Source of the DNA: DATAOG01 sp963753685 | GTDB lineage: Bacteria > Pseudomonadota > Alphaproteobacteria > Geminicoccales > Geminicoccaceae | Reading direction: 5' to 3' | Assembly (NCBI GenBank): GCA_963753685.1 | Contig: CAVWDE010000015.1 | Span: 47,309 to 111,308 of the forward strand | Length of the DNA: 64,000 bases | Shown: in pieces, positions 37,176 through 47,034 of the stretch | How positions within the stretch are numbered: position 1 is the first letter of the stretch | How the letters are laid out: each line of letters begins with the position of its first letter | The notes under the pieces: model-generated | Told to the model about the DNA's origin: nothing | Database searches by the model: none | The model's input: the letters and a program-made list of their open reading frames with translations, nothing else | Translations under genes and position numbers: made by a program

Positions 37176-37600
37176 CCGCCCCAGCTCCGCACCAGGACCA
37201 CCGACGCGCCGAGGATGATCAGAGCGGCCAGCATGTTGCCGTAGATCGCGATCGGCGCCCGGCGGTGCCCCCAGATGGTCTGGTAGAGGATCATCCAGAG
37301 CACCAGGAGAAGCTTGACCGCGAGCACCCCGCCGCCGATGGCGAACGCCCTGCCGGTCACGAGATCGATCGGGGCGATGCCGCGCGCGCTGAGCAGGTAG
37401 AGGCCGGTCAGGATCAGGACCGCCAGCGCCGGCCAGCCGAGCGCCCCCATGAACAGGCTGCGCTCGCGCAGGAGCTCGGCGGTGGCCGGCGGCTCGACCC
37501 GCTTGATCGCGGGGCCGACCACCAGCGACCAGACGAACATGTGCCCGAGCCACAGCGTCGCGGCCAGCAGATGGAGGCTGATGCAGATCCAGTAGAGCAC
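37172..37600 (-). CDS. Small four-helix membrane protein, CopD/HemJ-like
   Basis: Integral membrane protein of 142 aa, GTG start. Four hydrophobic segments; His residues in ISLHLLAATLWLGHMFVW and YQTIWGHRRAP sit where CopD/DUF2269-type and HemJ proteins bind haem or copper. It precedes and is translationally coupled to the second phosphodiesterase gene, and follows another small membrane protein. Function in the glycan locus is unknown; a cofactor-binding membrane subunit is the best guess. Confidence 0.7.
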   Translation of the reverse strand: MLYWICISLHLLAATLWLGHMFVWSLVVGPAIKRVEPPATAELLRERSLFMGALGWPALAVLILTGLYLLSARGIAPIDLVTGRAFAIGGGVLAVKLLLVLWMILYQTIWGHRRAPIAIYGNMLAALIILGASVVLVRSWGG

Positions 37601-37619
37601 GCCCGATCGACCTTTGCGC

Positions 37620-38042
37620 CTAGACCCGCGTCAGCAGTCCGGACAGGACGACGATGACCAGTGCCAGGGCGAAGTTGGCGAAGATCAGCGCCGGCACCGG
37701 CCGGCGGGTCAGGATCAGCTGGATGACGGCGAACGCCGCCACCAGCGCGAGCTTGAGCAGCAGCAGCGGCGACCAGCCATGACCCGCCGCCAGCGCGACG
37801 CCGCTCGCCAGCAGGATCAGGAGAAACGCCCAGCCCACGAACGGCAGCGGCAGACGCATCGCCCAGGGCACCACGACATGCGGCCAACGGGCGCGGTTGG
37901 CAACCGCCAGCAGACGCAGGGTCTCGTCGGCATCGCAGCTGCGACGGAGCGCTACGACCATGACCGCCCAATAGAGGACGTAGCCGACCAGAAAGACGGT
38001 GAGCACGAGGTGGGCGTAGGCGGCAACGAAACTGCCGGTCAT
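37620..38042 (-). CDS. Small membrane protein, four predicted TM helices
   Basis: 140 aa from the ATG at 38042, which overlaps the stop of the glycosyltransferase gene (ATGA). Hydrophobic stretches at about residues 8-30, 55-80, 84-104 and 118-138, with His in YAHLVLTVFLVGY near the N-terminus. Resembles its neighbour at 37172-37600 in size and plan, so the two may form a heteromer. I do not recognise a precise family. Confidence 0.65.
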   Translation of the reverse strand: MTGSFVAAYAHLVLTVFLVGYVLYWAVMVVALRRSCDADETLRLLAVANRARWPHVVVPWAMRLPLPFVGWAFLLILLASGVALAAGHGWSPLLLLKLALVAAFAVIQLILTRRPVPALIFANFALALVIVVLSGLLTRV

Positions 38043-39268
38043 GCCGCCAGCCCGCGCCGCTGGTCCGCGAGTTGGCGCTGGCACAGCGCCAGATAGGCGC
38101 TCGCGGTATCGTCCCAGCTCATCAGCTCGACCTTCGCCGCCGCCTCGCCCATCGCCCGGAGGGTCGCCCGATCCGGGCATTGCCGCAAGAATCGCATCCA
38201 GTCGTCGACCGCGTTCGCCACCAGAAAGCCGGTCTGGCCGTCCCGGATCAGCTCCCTGAGCCGCCCGCTCGGCACGGTCACGACCGGCCGCCCCACGCTC
38301 AGGTATTCGGGGACCTTCATGGTCGAGTAGCCGAGCTCGCCACTCTGGAACGCGCTCGGATCGTAAGGCGCCAGACACAGATCCGCGGCGGCAATGTAGA
38401 CGGGGACCTGCTCGTGCGCCACCCGGCCATGAAAGATCACCCGGGCGCCGGCCGCCAGCGCCGCCCGCTCGTGGCTCGCGCGCAGGCTGCCGTCGCCGAC
38501 CACGTGGACTTCGAGCCGCGGATCCCGGACGCGGGCGACGGCGCCGAGCACGGTGCCCAGATCGTGGGTGGCATCGACCACGCCGACGTAGACGAGGACC
38601 AGCCGTTCGGGCGCAATCTTGAGCGCGCGCCTTGCCTCGAGCTGGTCGCGGGGCGCGAACAGGGTGCGGTCGACGCCCAGGCCCACGATCGCGATCCGAT
38701 CCTCCGGAACGTGCCAGTGGCGCGCGATGCCGCGCTTCAGCTGCGCGGTCTCGGCAATGATCAGCGGGGCCTGGCGAAGGTGGTGGCCGGCCAGCCGCTG
38801 CCCGATCTCGAGCCGCAGCCGTTTGGCCAGGCCGCCGGCGGCGTTCTGCACCGGGTTGGGCACGAAGTTCTCGATCGGCACGCCGAGCCGGCCGTGCCGG
38901 CGGCAGAGCGTCGAGAGATAGCCTGACAACAGCCAGCTCTTTTCGAGCACCACGTCGAAGCGCTGGAGCCGCTCGTTCACGAACCGCCGCAGGGCGCGCA
39001 GATAGGCCAGGAACTCCCCATAGCTCATGCCGCGCATGGCAGCGTCGTCGAGCGCGCCGGCCTCCGGCGGGGCATCGGGTTGCAGCTCGACCACGCGCAG
39101 GTCCGGCGGGGCGTGCTCGTCGAGCACCCGCCGGAACGCCACCGTGATGTCGGCATAGCCGCCGAGCGCGCGGGCGAGGCTCAGGACGTTGCGCGTCGGT
39201 CCGACCGTCGAGAGCAGGTTGTGCCCAGGCACCAGGTAGCAGAACGAGAGCCGCTCAGGCGAGGCCAT
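38039..39268 (-). CDS. Glycosyltransferase, GT4-type
   Basis: GT-B fold transferase of 409 aa. N-terminal acceptor domain begins FCYLVPGHNLLSTVGPTRNVLSLARAL; the donor domain shows LVLVYVGVVDATHDLGTVLGAVARV, VIFHGRVAHEQVPVYIAAADLCLAPY and the ExxE-like YSTMKVPEYLSVGRPVV sugar-nucleotide site. Likely adds a sugar to a lipid-linked glycan at the inner face of the membrane. Coupled to the two small membrane protein genes downstream. Confidence 0.9.
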   Translation of the reverse strand: MASPERLSFCYLVPGHNLLSTVGPTRNVLSLARALGGYADITVAFRRVLDEHAPPDLRVVELQPDAPPEAGALDDAAMRGMSYGEFLAYLRALRRFVNERLQRFDVVLEKSWLLSGYLSTLCRRHGRLGVPIENFVPNPVQNAAGGLAKRLRLEIGQRLAGHHLRQAPLIIAETAQLKRGIARHWHVPEDRIAIVGLGVDRTLFAPRDQLEARRALKIAPERLVLVYVGVVDATHDLGTVLGAVARVRDPRLEVHVVGDGSLRASHERAALAAGARVIFHGRVAHEQVPVYIAAADLCLAPYDPSAFQSGELGYSTMKVPEYLSVGRPVVTVPSGRLRELIRDGQTGFLVANAVDDWMRFLRQCPDRATLRAMGEAAAKVELMSWDDTASAYLALCQRQLADQRRGLAA

Positions 39269-39429
39269 CGGCGGCGTTCAGCCGAGCGCCGCTCGACGCG
39301 GCCGATCCCTGCCAGGGCGCCTTTGGACCCGCGACCCGGATCGTCCCGCCAGCCGCCCCACGCCCGGGGCCGGCGCGCCGACCGTCGACGCACGATCGGC
39401 CGGACGGCGCCGGCAGACCTCACGCGATC

Positions 39430-39555
39430 TCATGTCTTCTGATCTTTCAGGTGGTTGGCGACGCGCAGCGCGAGGGAGATGATCGTCGGCGTCCGGATGC
39501 AAATGTCACGTTCGATCCTGGCGCCGTCCGGCACCGTCGGCGCGTCCACCAGCAT
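39430..39555 (-). pseudogene. Remnant of a GMC oxidoreductase gene: N- and C-terminal ends joined in frame
   Basis: A 41-codon ORF with a good ribosome binding site (GGAAGGA seven bases before the ATG at 39555). Its first 20 residues, MLVDAPTVPDGARIERDICI, match position by position the start of the intact GMC protein at 26985-28598 (VDARALEDGARLEAEVCI). Its last 20, starting TPTIISLALRVANHL and followed by the stop, match that protein's end (NPTLTIVALALRLAAHI). About 500 codons between the ends are missing, in frame. This is best read as an internal deletion of a second GMC gene of the glycan locus. The rest of the 383-bp gap shows nothing recognisable. Confidence 0.6.
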
Positions 39556-39651
39556 GCGGCTGTCCTTCCCCTTTCGCCCCTCGTCGCGCCCGAATGTTAG
39601 AGACGGTGGTGCGCGACGACAAGCCACCAGAGGTGCAGCGACCTTTGCGCA

Positions 39652-40611
<960 letters not shown>

Positions 40612-40681
40612 CGGTCTCGGTCGCTCCGCAGTCGGCGGCCGCCCTGCGGGCGCCCGAATTGCGATCGTGAACCGCCAGCCG

Positions 40682-41968
40682 TCAGGCCAGCGCAAGCACG
40701 GACCGATAGACGCGCTCGATCCGTTCCGCGACGACCGGCCAGCGGTAGTGCTGCTCGACGAAGCACCGCGCGCGGCGGCCGAGTTCCTGGGCGCCCTCGG
40801 GATCGTCGAGCAGCGCCAGCAGGCCCTGCGCGAACTCGGCCGGGCGACCGCCCGCCACCAGCCAGGCGGTCTCGCCGTGGGTCAGGCCGGGGGCCGAGCC
40901 CTTGAACGATACGATCGGCATGCCGGCGGCCATGTAGTTGAGCAGCTTGACCGGCATCCCTTCGGCCGCAACGCGCGGGTTGGCGGCGATGTGCGCGGTC
41001 TCGAGCAGGGCCGGCAGGCGCTCGAAGCCGGGCGTCGCCAGGACCTCGACGCGCTCGCCGATCGCCAGCCGGCGGGTGATCGGCTCGTAGGCCGCAAAGT
41101 CCGAATCGGTGACGATCACGAGCTGCACGTCGCTCCGCTGCCTGGCCACCGCCGCGAAGGCCTCGAGCAACCGGTCGACGCCCTGATAGGCCGCGAGGTT
41201 GCCGGTGAAGATGATGCGCTTGGGGGCGTTCGCAGCCCAGGACGGTTGGGCGGCCGGGGCGAAGCGTTCGAATTCGACGCCGTTGCCGATCACGCTGACC
41301 CGCGCCGGATCGAAGGCATGGTCGCGGACCAGATGATCGCGAATCGTCTCGGTGACGCTGATGACATGATCGGCGAGCTTGGGCAGCCCGCCGTCCAGGC
41401 GCCGGCCGAGCCAGGTCACCAGCCCGCGCGGCAGGCCCATGGGGAAGAACGGCAGCTCCGAGCCGAGGGTCGTGTGGGCGTCGTAGACCAGCGGGACCCT
41501 GGCGAAGGGCCTCGCTCCGAGCGCCACGAGCAGCCCCTCGTAGTGGTGGGCGTGGACGATGTCGATCCGCGCGCGGCGGACCACCCGGATCAGCTGGGTC
41601 GCGAGCATCGGGTCGAGCATCAGCAGCTTGCCGTAGGTCGGGCCGGGGGAGGTCGTGCGGTAGAACCACAGCTTCGCCGTCCGGTGCACACTGACCCGCC
41701 CGAGCGCTTCGGGCGCGCCGAGAAAGTAGGTCACGACGTGCACCTCGTGACCCCGCGCCGCCAGCGCCTCGGCCTGGCGCTGGATTCGAATCGGCGTGCC
41801 GCGGCCGAACGGGAACGGACACGCCGCGACCATGGCGATCTTCAGGCGTGGGGGCGGGTGCCGAGCGCCGTCGACCCGCACGATGGTCGGATCACCAGAA
41901 TTGGCCCGGGTCACTCCGCCGGCGGGCGCTGCGATGCCTCTCGAGAGATGCCCTTCCTGTCCGATCAC
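40682..41968 (-). CDS. Glycosyltransferase family 4 protein
   Basis: GT-B transferase of about 428 aa. N-domain begins KIAMVAACPFPFGRGTPIRIQRQAEALAARGHEVHVVTY; donor site includes KRIIFTGNLAAYQGVDRLLEAFAAV and ANPRVAAEGMPVKLLNYMAAGMPIVSF, with the Glu pair expected for GT4. The GTG at 41968 overlaps the TGA of the upstream GT2 gene (GTGA) and is taken as start; the conserved domain only begins some 40 residues later, so a downstream GTG at 41881 is possible. Confidence 0.9.
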   Translation of the reverse strand: MIGQEGHLSRGIAAPAGGVTRANSGDPTIVRVDGARHPPPRLKIAMVAACPFPFGRGTPIRIQRQAEALAARGHEVHVVTYFLGAPEALGRVSVHRTAKLWFYRTTSPGPTYGKLLMLDPMLATQLIRVVRRARIDIVHAHHYEGLLVALGARPFARVPLVYDAHTTLGSELPFFPMGLPRGLVTWLGRRLDGGLPKLADHVISVTETIRDHLVRDHAFDPARVSVIGNGVEFERFAPAAQPSWAANAPKRIIFTGNLAAYQGVDRLLEAFAAVARQRSDVQLVIVTDSDFAAYEPITRRLAIGERVEVLATPGFERLPALLETAHIAANPRVAAEGMPVKLLNYMAAGMPIVSFKGSAPGLTHGETAWLVAGGRPAEFAQGLLALLDDPEGAQELGRRARCFVEQHYRWPVVAERIERVYRSVLALA

Positions 41969-43026
41969 AGGAGCTGCCTGACGCCTTGCCAATAGCGCAG
42001 GCTGATCACATCGAGCGCGCGCTTGCCGGCCAACTCCAGGCGACCTCTCGCGAGCTCATTGCGGAACGGGATCGGCCCATCGGAGAACAGGGCGCGGTCT
42101 GGCAGCTTGCGCGTGGCCTGGACGATCCGCCGCTTGGCGAGCACCGTCGGCAGCTGGCGGACGATCCAGCCTGCCGCTCGCGCCCACTGGAGAATCCAGC
42201 CGTTCTTGACCACGATGACGAGCTGCGCCAGCTCATACACCAGCAAAATCGGGCACAGCACCGCGAGCGACCGCATGCCGTAATTCTTAAGAAGAAACAG
42301 CCACCGATTCCGGATCAAAAAGTAGATGCGAGCCTGGGTGTACTTGCCGACGCGTCGGATCGACAACCCAGCCTGGCCTTCACCATGCAGAACATGAGCC
42401 TCCGGCACGGCCAAGATTGTGTAGCCAAGAGCGCGCAACCGCACCCCGAAGTCATGGTCTTCCATGTGATAGAAATAGAGTTCGTCGAACGGCTCCTCGC
42501 TGACCAGCCGCCCGCGGTCGAGCAGAAAGCATGCGGTCACGACCGAATCGGTCGGTCGAATCTGGGCGTCGACCTGGGCCAGGGGAACATTTTCCTGGCG
42601 AAGGATCATCAGGCCAAGAAAGTGATGGTCGGCGCCGCAGTATTGGACCACCTCCGGCATTTTGGCATAGAGGACGCTCGGCGCCGCGATGATTGCGCCG
42701 GCGTGCGCCTGGAGCGCTTCGACCAGACGATCGATGCAGCCTTCGAGCAAGATCACGTCATTGTCGAGGAACAAGACGAGATCGGTGGTCACCGCGCGGA
42801 TGCCGGCGTTACGCGCGGCGCCGGCGCCCCGGTTCTCACCGAGGCGGACCACCCGCACGGTCGGAAACTCGCGCTCGACAAATTCCAGGCTACCGTCGGT
42901 CGAGCCATTGTCGATCAGCACGATCTCCTCGAAATGCTCGGCCTGCAGAACTGCGGCCCGCAAAAACTCGCGAAGATACACCTCGCCATTGTAGGTGATC
43001 ATGCAAAGGGTAGGCCGCACGGCCAA
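41965..43026 (-). CDS. Glycosyltransferase family 2 protein
   Basis: GT-A transferase of 353 aa. IVLIDNGSTDGSLEFV, ENRGAGAARNAGI and VLFLDNDVIL (the DxD-type metal site), then YFYHMEDHDFGVRLRALGY, are typical of rhamnosyltransferase-like GT2 proteins. A C-terminal hydrophobic stretch (LAVLCPILLVYELAQLVIVV) suggests membrane attachment. Start is TTG at 43026 or GTG at 43020. Base composition is visibly lower in GC than its neighbours (for example around 42240-42420), which hints at separate acquisition. Confidence 0.9.
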   Translation of the reverse strand: MAVRPTLCMITYNGEVYLREFLRAAVLQAEHFEEIVLIDNGSTDGSLEFVEREFPTVRVVRLGENRGAGAARNAGIRAVTTDLVLFLDNDVILLEGCIDRLVEALQAHAGAIIAAPSVLYAKMPEVVQYCGADHHFLGLMILRQENVPLAQVDAQIRPTDSVVTACFLLDRGRLVSEEPFDELYFYHMEDHDFGVRLRALGYTILAVPEAHVLHGEGQAGLSIRRVGKYTQARIYFLIRNRWLFLLKNYGMRSLAVLCPILLVYELAQLVIVVKNGWILQWARAAGWIVRQLPTVLAKRRIVQATRKLPDRALFSDGPIPFRNELARGRLELAGKRALDVISLRYWQGVRQLL

Positions 43027-43181
43027 GCGTTTCCAGATCCCTTAGACGGAGGCCCGGAGATTCCCAGCTTCGCCAACCGTTGTCAAGCGATTGTCCCGCC
43101 CGGTCACGCACAACGCCTTGTGGGCGCACAGCCGGTGCGGTCCAACATCCTGCGCTCGGCTCGCAGACCCGGGGACTTGGC

Positions 43182-43241
43182 GGCATCGGGGCGGGCGGCA
43201 TCGGGGCGGGCGGCATCGGGGCGGGCGGCATCGGACCGGGC
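43182..43241. repeat. 15-bp tandem repeat, four copies
   Basis: Unit GGCATCGGGGCGGGC starts at 43182, 43197, 43212 and 43227; the first three are identical and the last has two changes. It lies in the 363-bp space between the divergent GT2 and GH1 genes. The length is a multiple of three, but no credible gene covers it; probably a slippage-prone spacer. Confidence 0.85.
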
Positions 43242-43389
43242 GCGGGTTGCTACGCCCGACCGTCCGCGCTAAGCACGGGATGCGGCTCGGCCGAGGTCGA
43301 GCGTCGCTTGGGCGACGGATCGGCAGCCGGCCGACCGGGTGCCCGTCGATGCCCGGGCCAGCCCGGAGCCAAGCGGAGGGGCCGGGTCG

Positions 43390-44691
43390 GTGCCAAACCA
43401 CAGGTCGTCGCCTTTCCCGCCTGACTTCCTCTGGGGTGCGGCCACCGCCGCCCATCAGGTCGAGGGCGATAACCGGGCGAGCGACTGGTGGGCCTTCGAG
43501 CAGGCGGGCCGGCTGCCGTTCGCGTCCGGCGACGCCTGCCGGCACCACCAGCTGTTCGAGCGGGACTTCGACCTCGCCCGGGACTGCGGCCATAACGCGC
43601 ATCGCTTCTCGATCGAATGGAGCCGGATCGAGCCGCGTCCGGGCGAATGGGACCAGGACGCCCTGGAGCATTACCGCAAGGTGGTGCAGGCTCTGCGCGC
43701 GCGCGGCATGGAACCGCTGGTGACGCTGCACCACTTTACCAATCCAGCCTGGTTCGCCGCCGCCGGCGGCTGGCTGACCGGCCGCAGCGTCGCCCGGTTC
43801 GGGCGCTATGTCGAGGTGGTCGCCGGGCATCTCAAGGATCTCGTGCGCTGGTGGATCACGATCAACGAGCCCATGGTCTACGCCAAGAACGCGTTCGTGG
43901 CCGGCAACTGGCCGCCCTGCCGGCAGGGCGACTGGCTGGCGGCGGGGCGGGTGATGCGCCACATGGGCCAGGCGCACCGGCAGGCCTACGACATCCTGCA
44001 TCGCCATCGGCCGGACGCCCTGGTCGGGTTCGCGCACAGCGCGCCGTTGGTGGTCGCCCGGGCGCCGGCGCGCCCGCTCGACCGTGCGGCCGCGAGCCTG
44101 CGCGACCTGGCGCTCAACTGGCTGCCGGTCCGCCTCATGGCCGGCGCTTTCGGGCGGCCGTTCGATTTCATCGGCCTGAACTACTATTGTCGCGCCCTGG
44201 TGTACTGGCAGGGCAAGGGCACCGCAGCACTGTTCGGTCGCGACTGGCTCCAGGACGATCAGGGCGCGCCGCGCGCCTTCAGCGACATCGGCTGGGAGAT
44301 CTATCCCGCGGGCCTGAAGCCGCAGCTCGCGCGCTTTGCGCGCTATGGCGTACCGCTGCTGATCACCGAGAACGGCATCGCGACCCGCGACGAGCAGCAG
44401 CGCACCGGCTTCCTGCGCGCCCATCTCCGCGCGCTCGCCGACGCGCTGGCGGCGGGGCTGCCGGTCGCCGGCTACTGTTACTGGTCGCTGATGGACAACT
44501 ACGAGTGGTCGCTCGGCACCGGCCCGCGCTTCGGCCTGTTCGCCACCGACTTCGCCACCCAGCAACGCTCGCCGCGGCCGGCGGCCGCCTATTTCGCCGA
44601 CGTCTGTCGCCACAACGCTCTGCCGGACGAGACCGGCAGTCTCCCCGACGCCCACCCGACCTCCGGCGAGCGGACGATCGGGGTCGCATGA
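43390..44691 (+). CDS. Glycoside hydrolase family 1 protein
   Basis: GH1 TIM-barrel glycosidase of 433 aa. Opening block FPPDFLWGAATAAHQVEGDN; acid/base Glu in WITINEPMVYAKN; FIGLNYYCR; nucleophile Glu in LLITENGIAT; GYCYWSLMDNYEWSLGTGPRFGLF at the end. Both catalytic Glu are present, so it should be active, with beta-glucosidase or beta-galactosidase-like specificity. GTG at 43390 with GGAGGGG upstream is preferred over one at 43339. No signal peptide, so cytoplasmic. Confidence 0.92.
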   Translation: MPNHRSSPFPPDFLWGAATAAHQVEGDNRASDWWAFEQAGRLPFASGDACRHHQLFERDFDLARDCGHNAHRFSIEWSRIEPRPGEWDQDALEHYRKVVQALRARGMEPLVTLHHFTNPAWFAAAGGWLTGRSVARFGRYVEVVAGHLKDLVRWWITINEPMVYAKNAFVAGNWPPCRQGDWLAAGRVMRHMGQAHRQAYDILHRHRPDALVGFAHSAPLVVARAPARPLDRAAASLRDLALNWLPVRLMAGAFGRPFDFIGLNYYCRALVYWQGKGTAALFGRDWLQDDQGAPRAFSDIGWEIYPAGLKPQLARFARYGVPLLITENGIATRDEQQRTGFLRAHLRALADALAAGLPVAGYCYWSLMDNYEWSLGTGPRFGLFATDFATQQRSPRPAAAYFADVCRHNALPDETGSLPDAHPTSGERTIGVA

Positions 44692-44752
44692 GCGGGCGGC
44701 TGCTCGGGCGCGCCCGCCCGCGCCGCGCCGCAAGCCTGCGACCCGACCGTGG

Positions 44753-45931
44753 ATGACGCGCGCGATGACCCGAACGATCCTGCAGAATCTGGCCCTGGTG
44801 GCCGTCGCCCTGGTCATCTGTCTGGGTGGCGCCGAGGTGTTCTTCCGGCTGTTTCCCCAGTTCCTGGGCGAGGAGGCGCGCCTCAAGCTGCACTGGGAGG
44901 AGCTCAGCCAGTCCCAGCAGGCGCAGGGCACGAGGGTGCCGGATCCCCGTTTCGGCTTTCTCTACCGGCCGGGGTTCACCGGGCAGCTCAGCCGGGACGA
45001 TCTCCATTTCACCTTCACCACCGACGAGCACGGCTTCCGCAATCCGTCGCCCTGGCCCGCGCACGCCGACGTCGTCGTGGTCGGCGACTCGATGGCGTTC
45101 GGCTATGGCGTCGAAGATGCGCAGGCCTGGCCCCGCCTGGTGGCCGATCTCCTGCCGAATCTCAAGGTCATCAATCTCGGCCTGATCGGCGCCGGGCCAC
45201 AGCAGTATCTTCGCGTGCTCGAGTCCTTCGGTCTCCAGCTGCACCCCGAGCTCGTCCTGTTCATGCTGTTCGCCGGCAACGACCTGTACGACGCCAGGCA
45301 GTTCCAGCAGTGGGTCGACGCGCGGACCGACCAGACCTACCCGGAATGGCAGATCACCTCGGGCCAACCCCGCGAGGTCGGCTGGTTGCGGCAGCTGCTC
45401 GGCGGCAGCCGTCTGGTTGCCTTTCTCCGCGGAGCAAGGAAGTCCCTGACCGCGTCGGTCGCCAGCACCGTGGTCGATTTCGAGGATGGCCAGCGCGTGC
45501 GCCTGACGCCGGCCATGCTCGAGTCGGAGATCGACATGGATCATCCCGGGGACCCGGCGTTCGAGCTCGTGATGACGACGATCGAGCGCGCGAGCGCGGT
45601 CACCCGCGAGCAGGGCGGCCATTTCGTGGTGCTGCTCATGCCGACCAAGGAGGAGGTGTATCTGCCGCGGGTCGGCCAGCCGGCGCCGCCTCTGGTCGCG
45701 AATTTCAAAGACGCGCTCGCGCAGCGCGGCATCGACGCGCTCGATCTCACTCCGGCTCTCCGGGCGCACGCAGGGGACGCGGCGCCGCTGTTCTATGAGA
45801 TCGACGGTCACCCCAACGCGAACGGCTATCGCCTGATCGCCCGGGTGATCGCCGACCACCTCAAGGAATTCGGTCCGAGCTACGGCCTGCCCGACCAGCC
45901 GGAGCAGCGCAAGGCGAGCCGCGCCGGCTGA
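44753..45931 (+). CDS. Membrane-anchored SGNH/GDSL-type hydrolase or acyltransferase
   Basis: 392 aa: N-terminal TM anchor (NLALVAVALVICLGGAEVFFRLF), then SGNH blocks: Ser in VVGDSMAFGYGV, Gly in NLGLIGAGPQQY, Asn in FAGNDLYD, and Asp-His in YEIDGHPNANGYRLI. Periplasmic SGNH proteins in glycan loci attach or remove acetyl groups on the polymer. ATGs at 44753 and 44765 are both possible; neither has a strong ribosome binding site. Last gene of the glycan locus before the integrated element. Confidence 0.85.
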   Translation: MTRAMTRTILQNLALVAVALVICLGGAEVFFRLFPQFLGEEARLKLHWEELSQSQQAQGTRVPDPRFGFLYRPGFTGQLSRDDLHFTFTTDEHGFRNPSPWPAHADVVVVGDSMAFGYGVEDAQAWPRLVADLLPNLKVINLGLIGAGPQQYLRVLESFGLQLHPELVLFMLFAGNDLYDARQFQQWVDARTDQTYPEWQITSGQPREVGWLRQLLGGSRLVAFLRGARKSLTASVASTVVDFEDGQRVRLTPAMLESEIDMDHPGDPAFELVMTTIERASAVTREQGGHFVVLLMPTKEEVYLPRVGQPAPPLVANFKDALAQRGIDALDLTPALRAHAGDAAPLFYEIDGHPNANGYRLIARVIADHLKEFGPSYGLPDQPEQRKASRAG

Positions 45932-45954
45932 TCGATCGGCATCGGGACGCACTG

Positions 45955-46233
45955 CTAGTCGCCGGTCGAGACGATCTCCCAGGCTCCGTCCGGCTGCTGG
46001 CAGGCGGTGCCATAGGCCTGCTCGTTCTGCCCGCCGACCGTCACGTTCTGCTGGAACTCGCGGCAGTAGCGGCCGAGCGTGCTGGTGCCCTCGCGGACCG
46101 CGGTCACCGAGCCCGCGGCGGCGCCGTCATGCCAGCGGATGGTCTCGCCGATCGGGGCGGTCGTCGCCTGGACCTGCGCCGCCTCGTGGGCGCGCTCCTG
46201 CGCCTGGTCGAGGCTGTCCAGAACCTTGAGCAT
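45955..46233 (-). pseudogene. Surface-antigen/outer-membrane lipoprotein family, N-terminally truncated
   Basis: The 92 residues from the ATG at 46233 match the C-terminal half of the RT0821/Lpp0805-type 17-kDa surface antigen family: ETIRWHDGAAAGSVTAVREGTS, YCREFQQNVTVGG, AYGTACQQPDGAWEIV. The signal peptide, lipobox and glycine-zipper half expected in front are absent; the sequence before residue 1 is unrelated and runs into the recombinase gene start at 46298. The truncation marks the likely left edge of the integrated element. Confidence 0.65.
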
Positions 46234-46297
46234 CTTGACAGACAGAGGCCGAAACTCTAGGATAGCTGCCGGTTGCAGCCTTAAATGGGAGCGCGCC

Positions 46298-46951
46298 GTG
46301 TCTCGAGACAGCAACAAGGCCGTCGCCTACTACCGCACCAGCTCGGCTACCAACGTGGACGGTGACAGCCTCGATCGGCAGCGAGCCGCCGTGATGAGCT
46401 ACGCCACGGCGCAGGGGCTTGAGATCGTGGCCGAGTTTTATGACGCCGCGGTCAGTGGCGCTGATCCTGTCCACGAGCGGCCAGGCTTCGCCGATCTGCT
46501 CAACCGGATCATCGGCAATGGCGTCGGGCTGGTCCTGGTCGAGGATGCAACGCGCTTCGCGCGCGACCTGATGGTTCAGCTCACCGGCCATGAGCGGTTG
46601 CGGTCGCTCGGCGTCGAGCTGGTGCCGGTCAACGCGCCGGACCACTTCCGCAACGACACCCCGACGGCGAAGATGGTGCGCTCGATCCTGGGCGCCGTGG
46701 CCGAGTTCGAGAAGGCGCAGCTGGTCGCTCGCCTGCGGGCGGCGCGCGAGCGCACGGGCCGCAAGGGTGGGCGCGCGCCGGTGCCGGGTGAGGTCGTGAC
46801 CGAGGCGCGCCGGCAAGCGCATCCGCGGTGCCGGGCCGGCAAGCGCAGCCTGCGCGAGATCGCCGCGGCACTGGCCGAGCTTGGCCATCTGGGGCCGAGT
46901 GGGCGGCCATATGGTGCCGAGAGCGTGCGCCGGATGCTTCAACGGCCCTAG
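46298..46951 (+). CDS. Serine recombinase (resolvase/invertase family)
   Basis: 217 aa. N-terminal resolvase domain: AVAYYRTSSATNVDGDSLDRQRAAV with the catalytic Ser in the RTSS segment, VGLVLVEDATRFARDLMV and AEFEKAQLVARLRAARERTG. A short C-terminal helix-turn-helix part (SLREIAAALAELGHLGPSGRPYGAESVRRML) reads DNA. GTG start at 46298 with GGGAG six bases upstream. Family members resolve cointegrates or move elements; here it lies beside the truncation of the neighbouring surface-antigen gene. Confidence 0.9.
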   Translation: MSRDSNKAVAYYRTSSATNVDGDSLDRQRAAVMSYATAQGLEIVAEFYDAAVSGADPVHERPGFADLLNRIIGNGVGLVLVEDATRFARDLMVQLTGHERLRSLGVELVPVNAPDHFRNDTPTAKMVRSILGAVAEFEKAQLVARLRAARERTGRKGGRAPVPGEVVTEARRQAHPRCRAGKRSLREIAAALAELGHLGPSGRPYGAESVRRMLQRP

Positions 46952-47011
46952 GCTATCCAGCGCATCGGTCCGGCCGCCCGGCTCACCCCCGCGGCGGCCT
47001 TTCTTTGCCCG

Positions 47012-47034
47012 CGCGCTGCCCAGCCGGCAGCGCG
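47012..47034 (+). terminator. Hairpin after the recombinase gene
   Basis: A perfect 9-bp stem (47012-47020 with 47026-47034) with a 5-nt loop, 60 bases after the recombinase stop; no T-run follows, so its role as terminator is uncertain. Confidence 0.4.
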
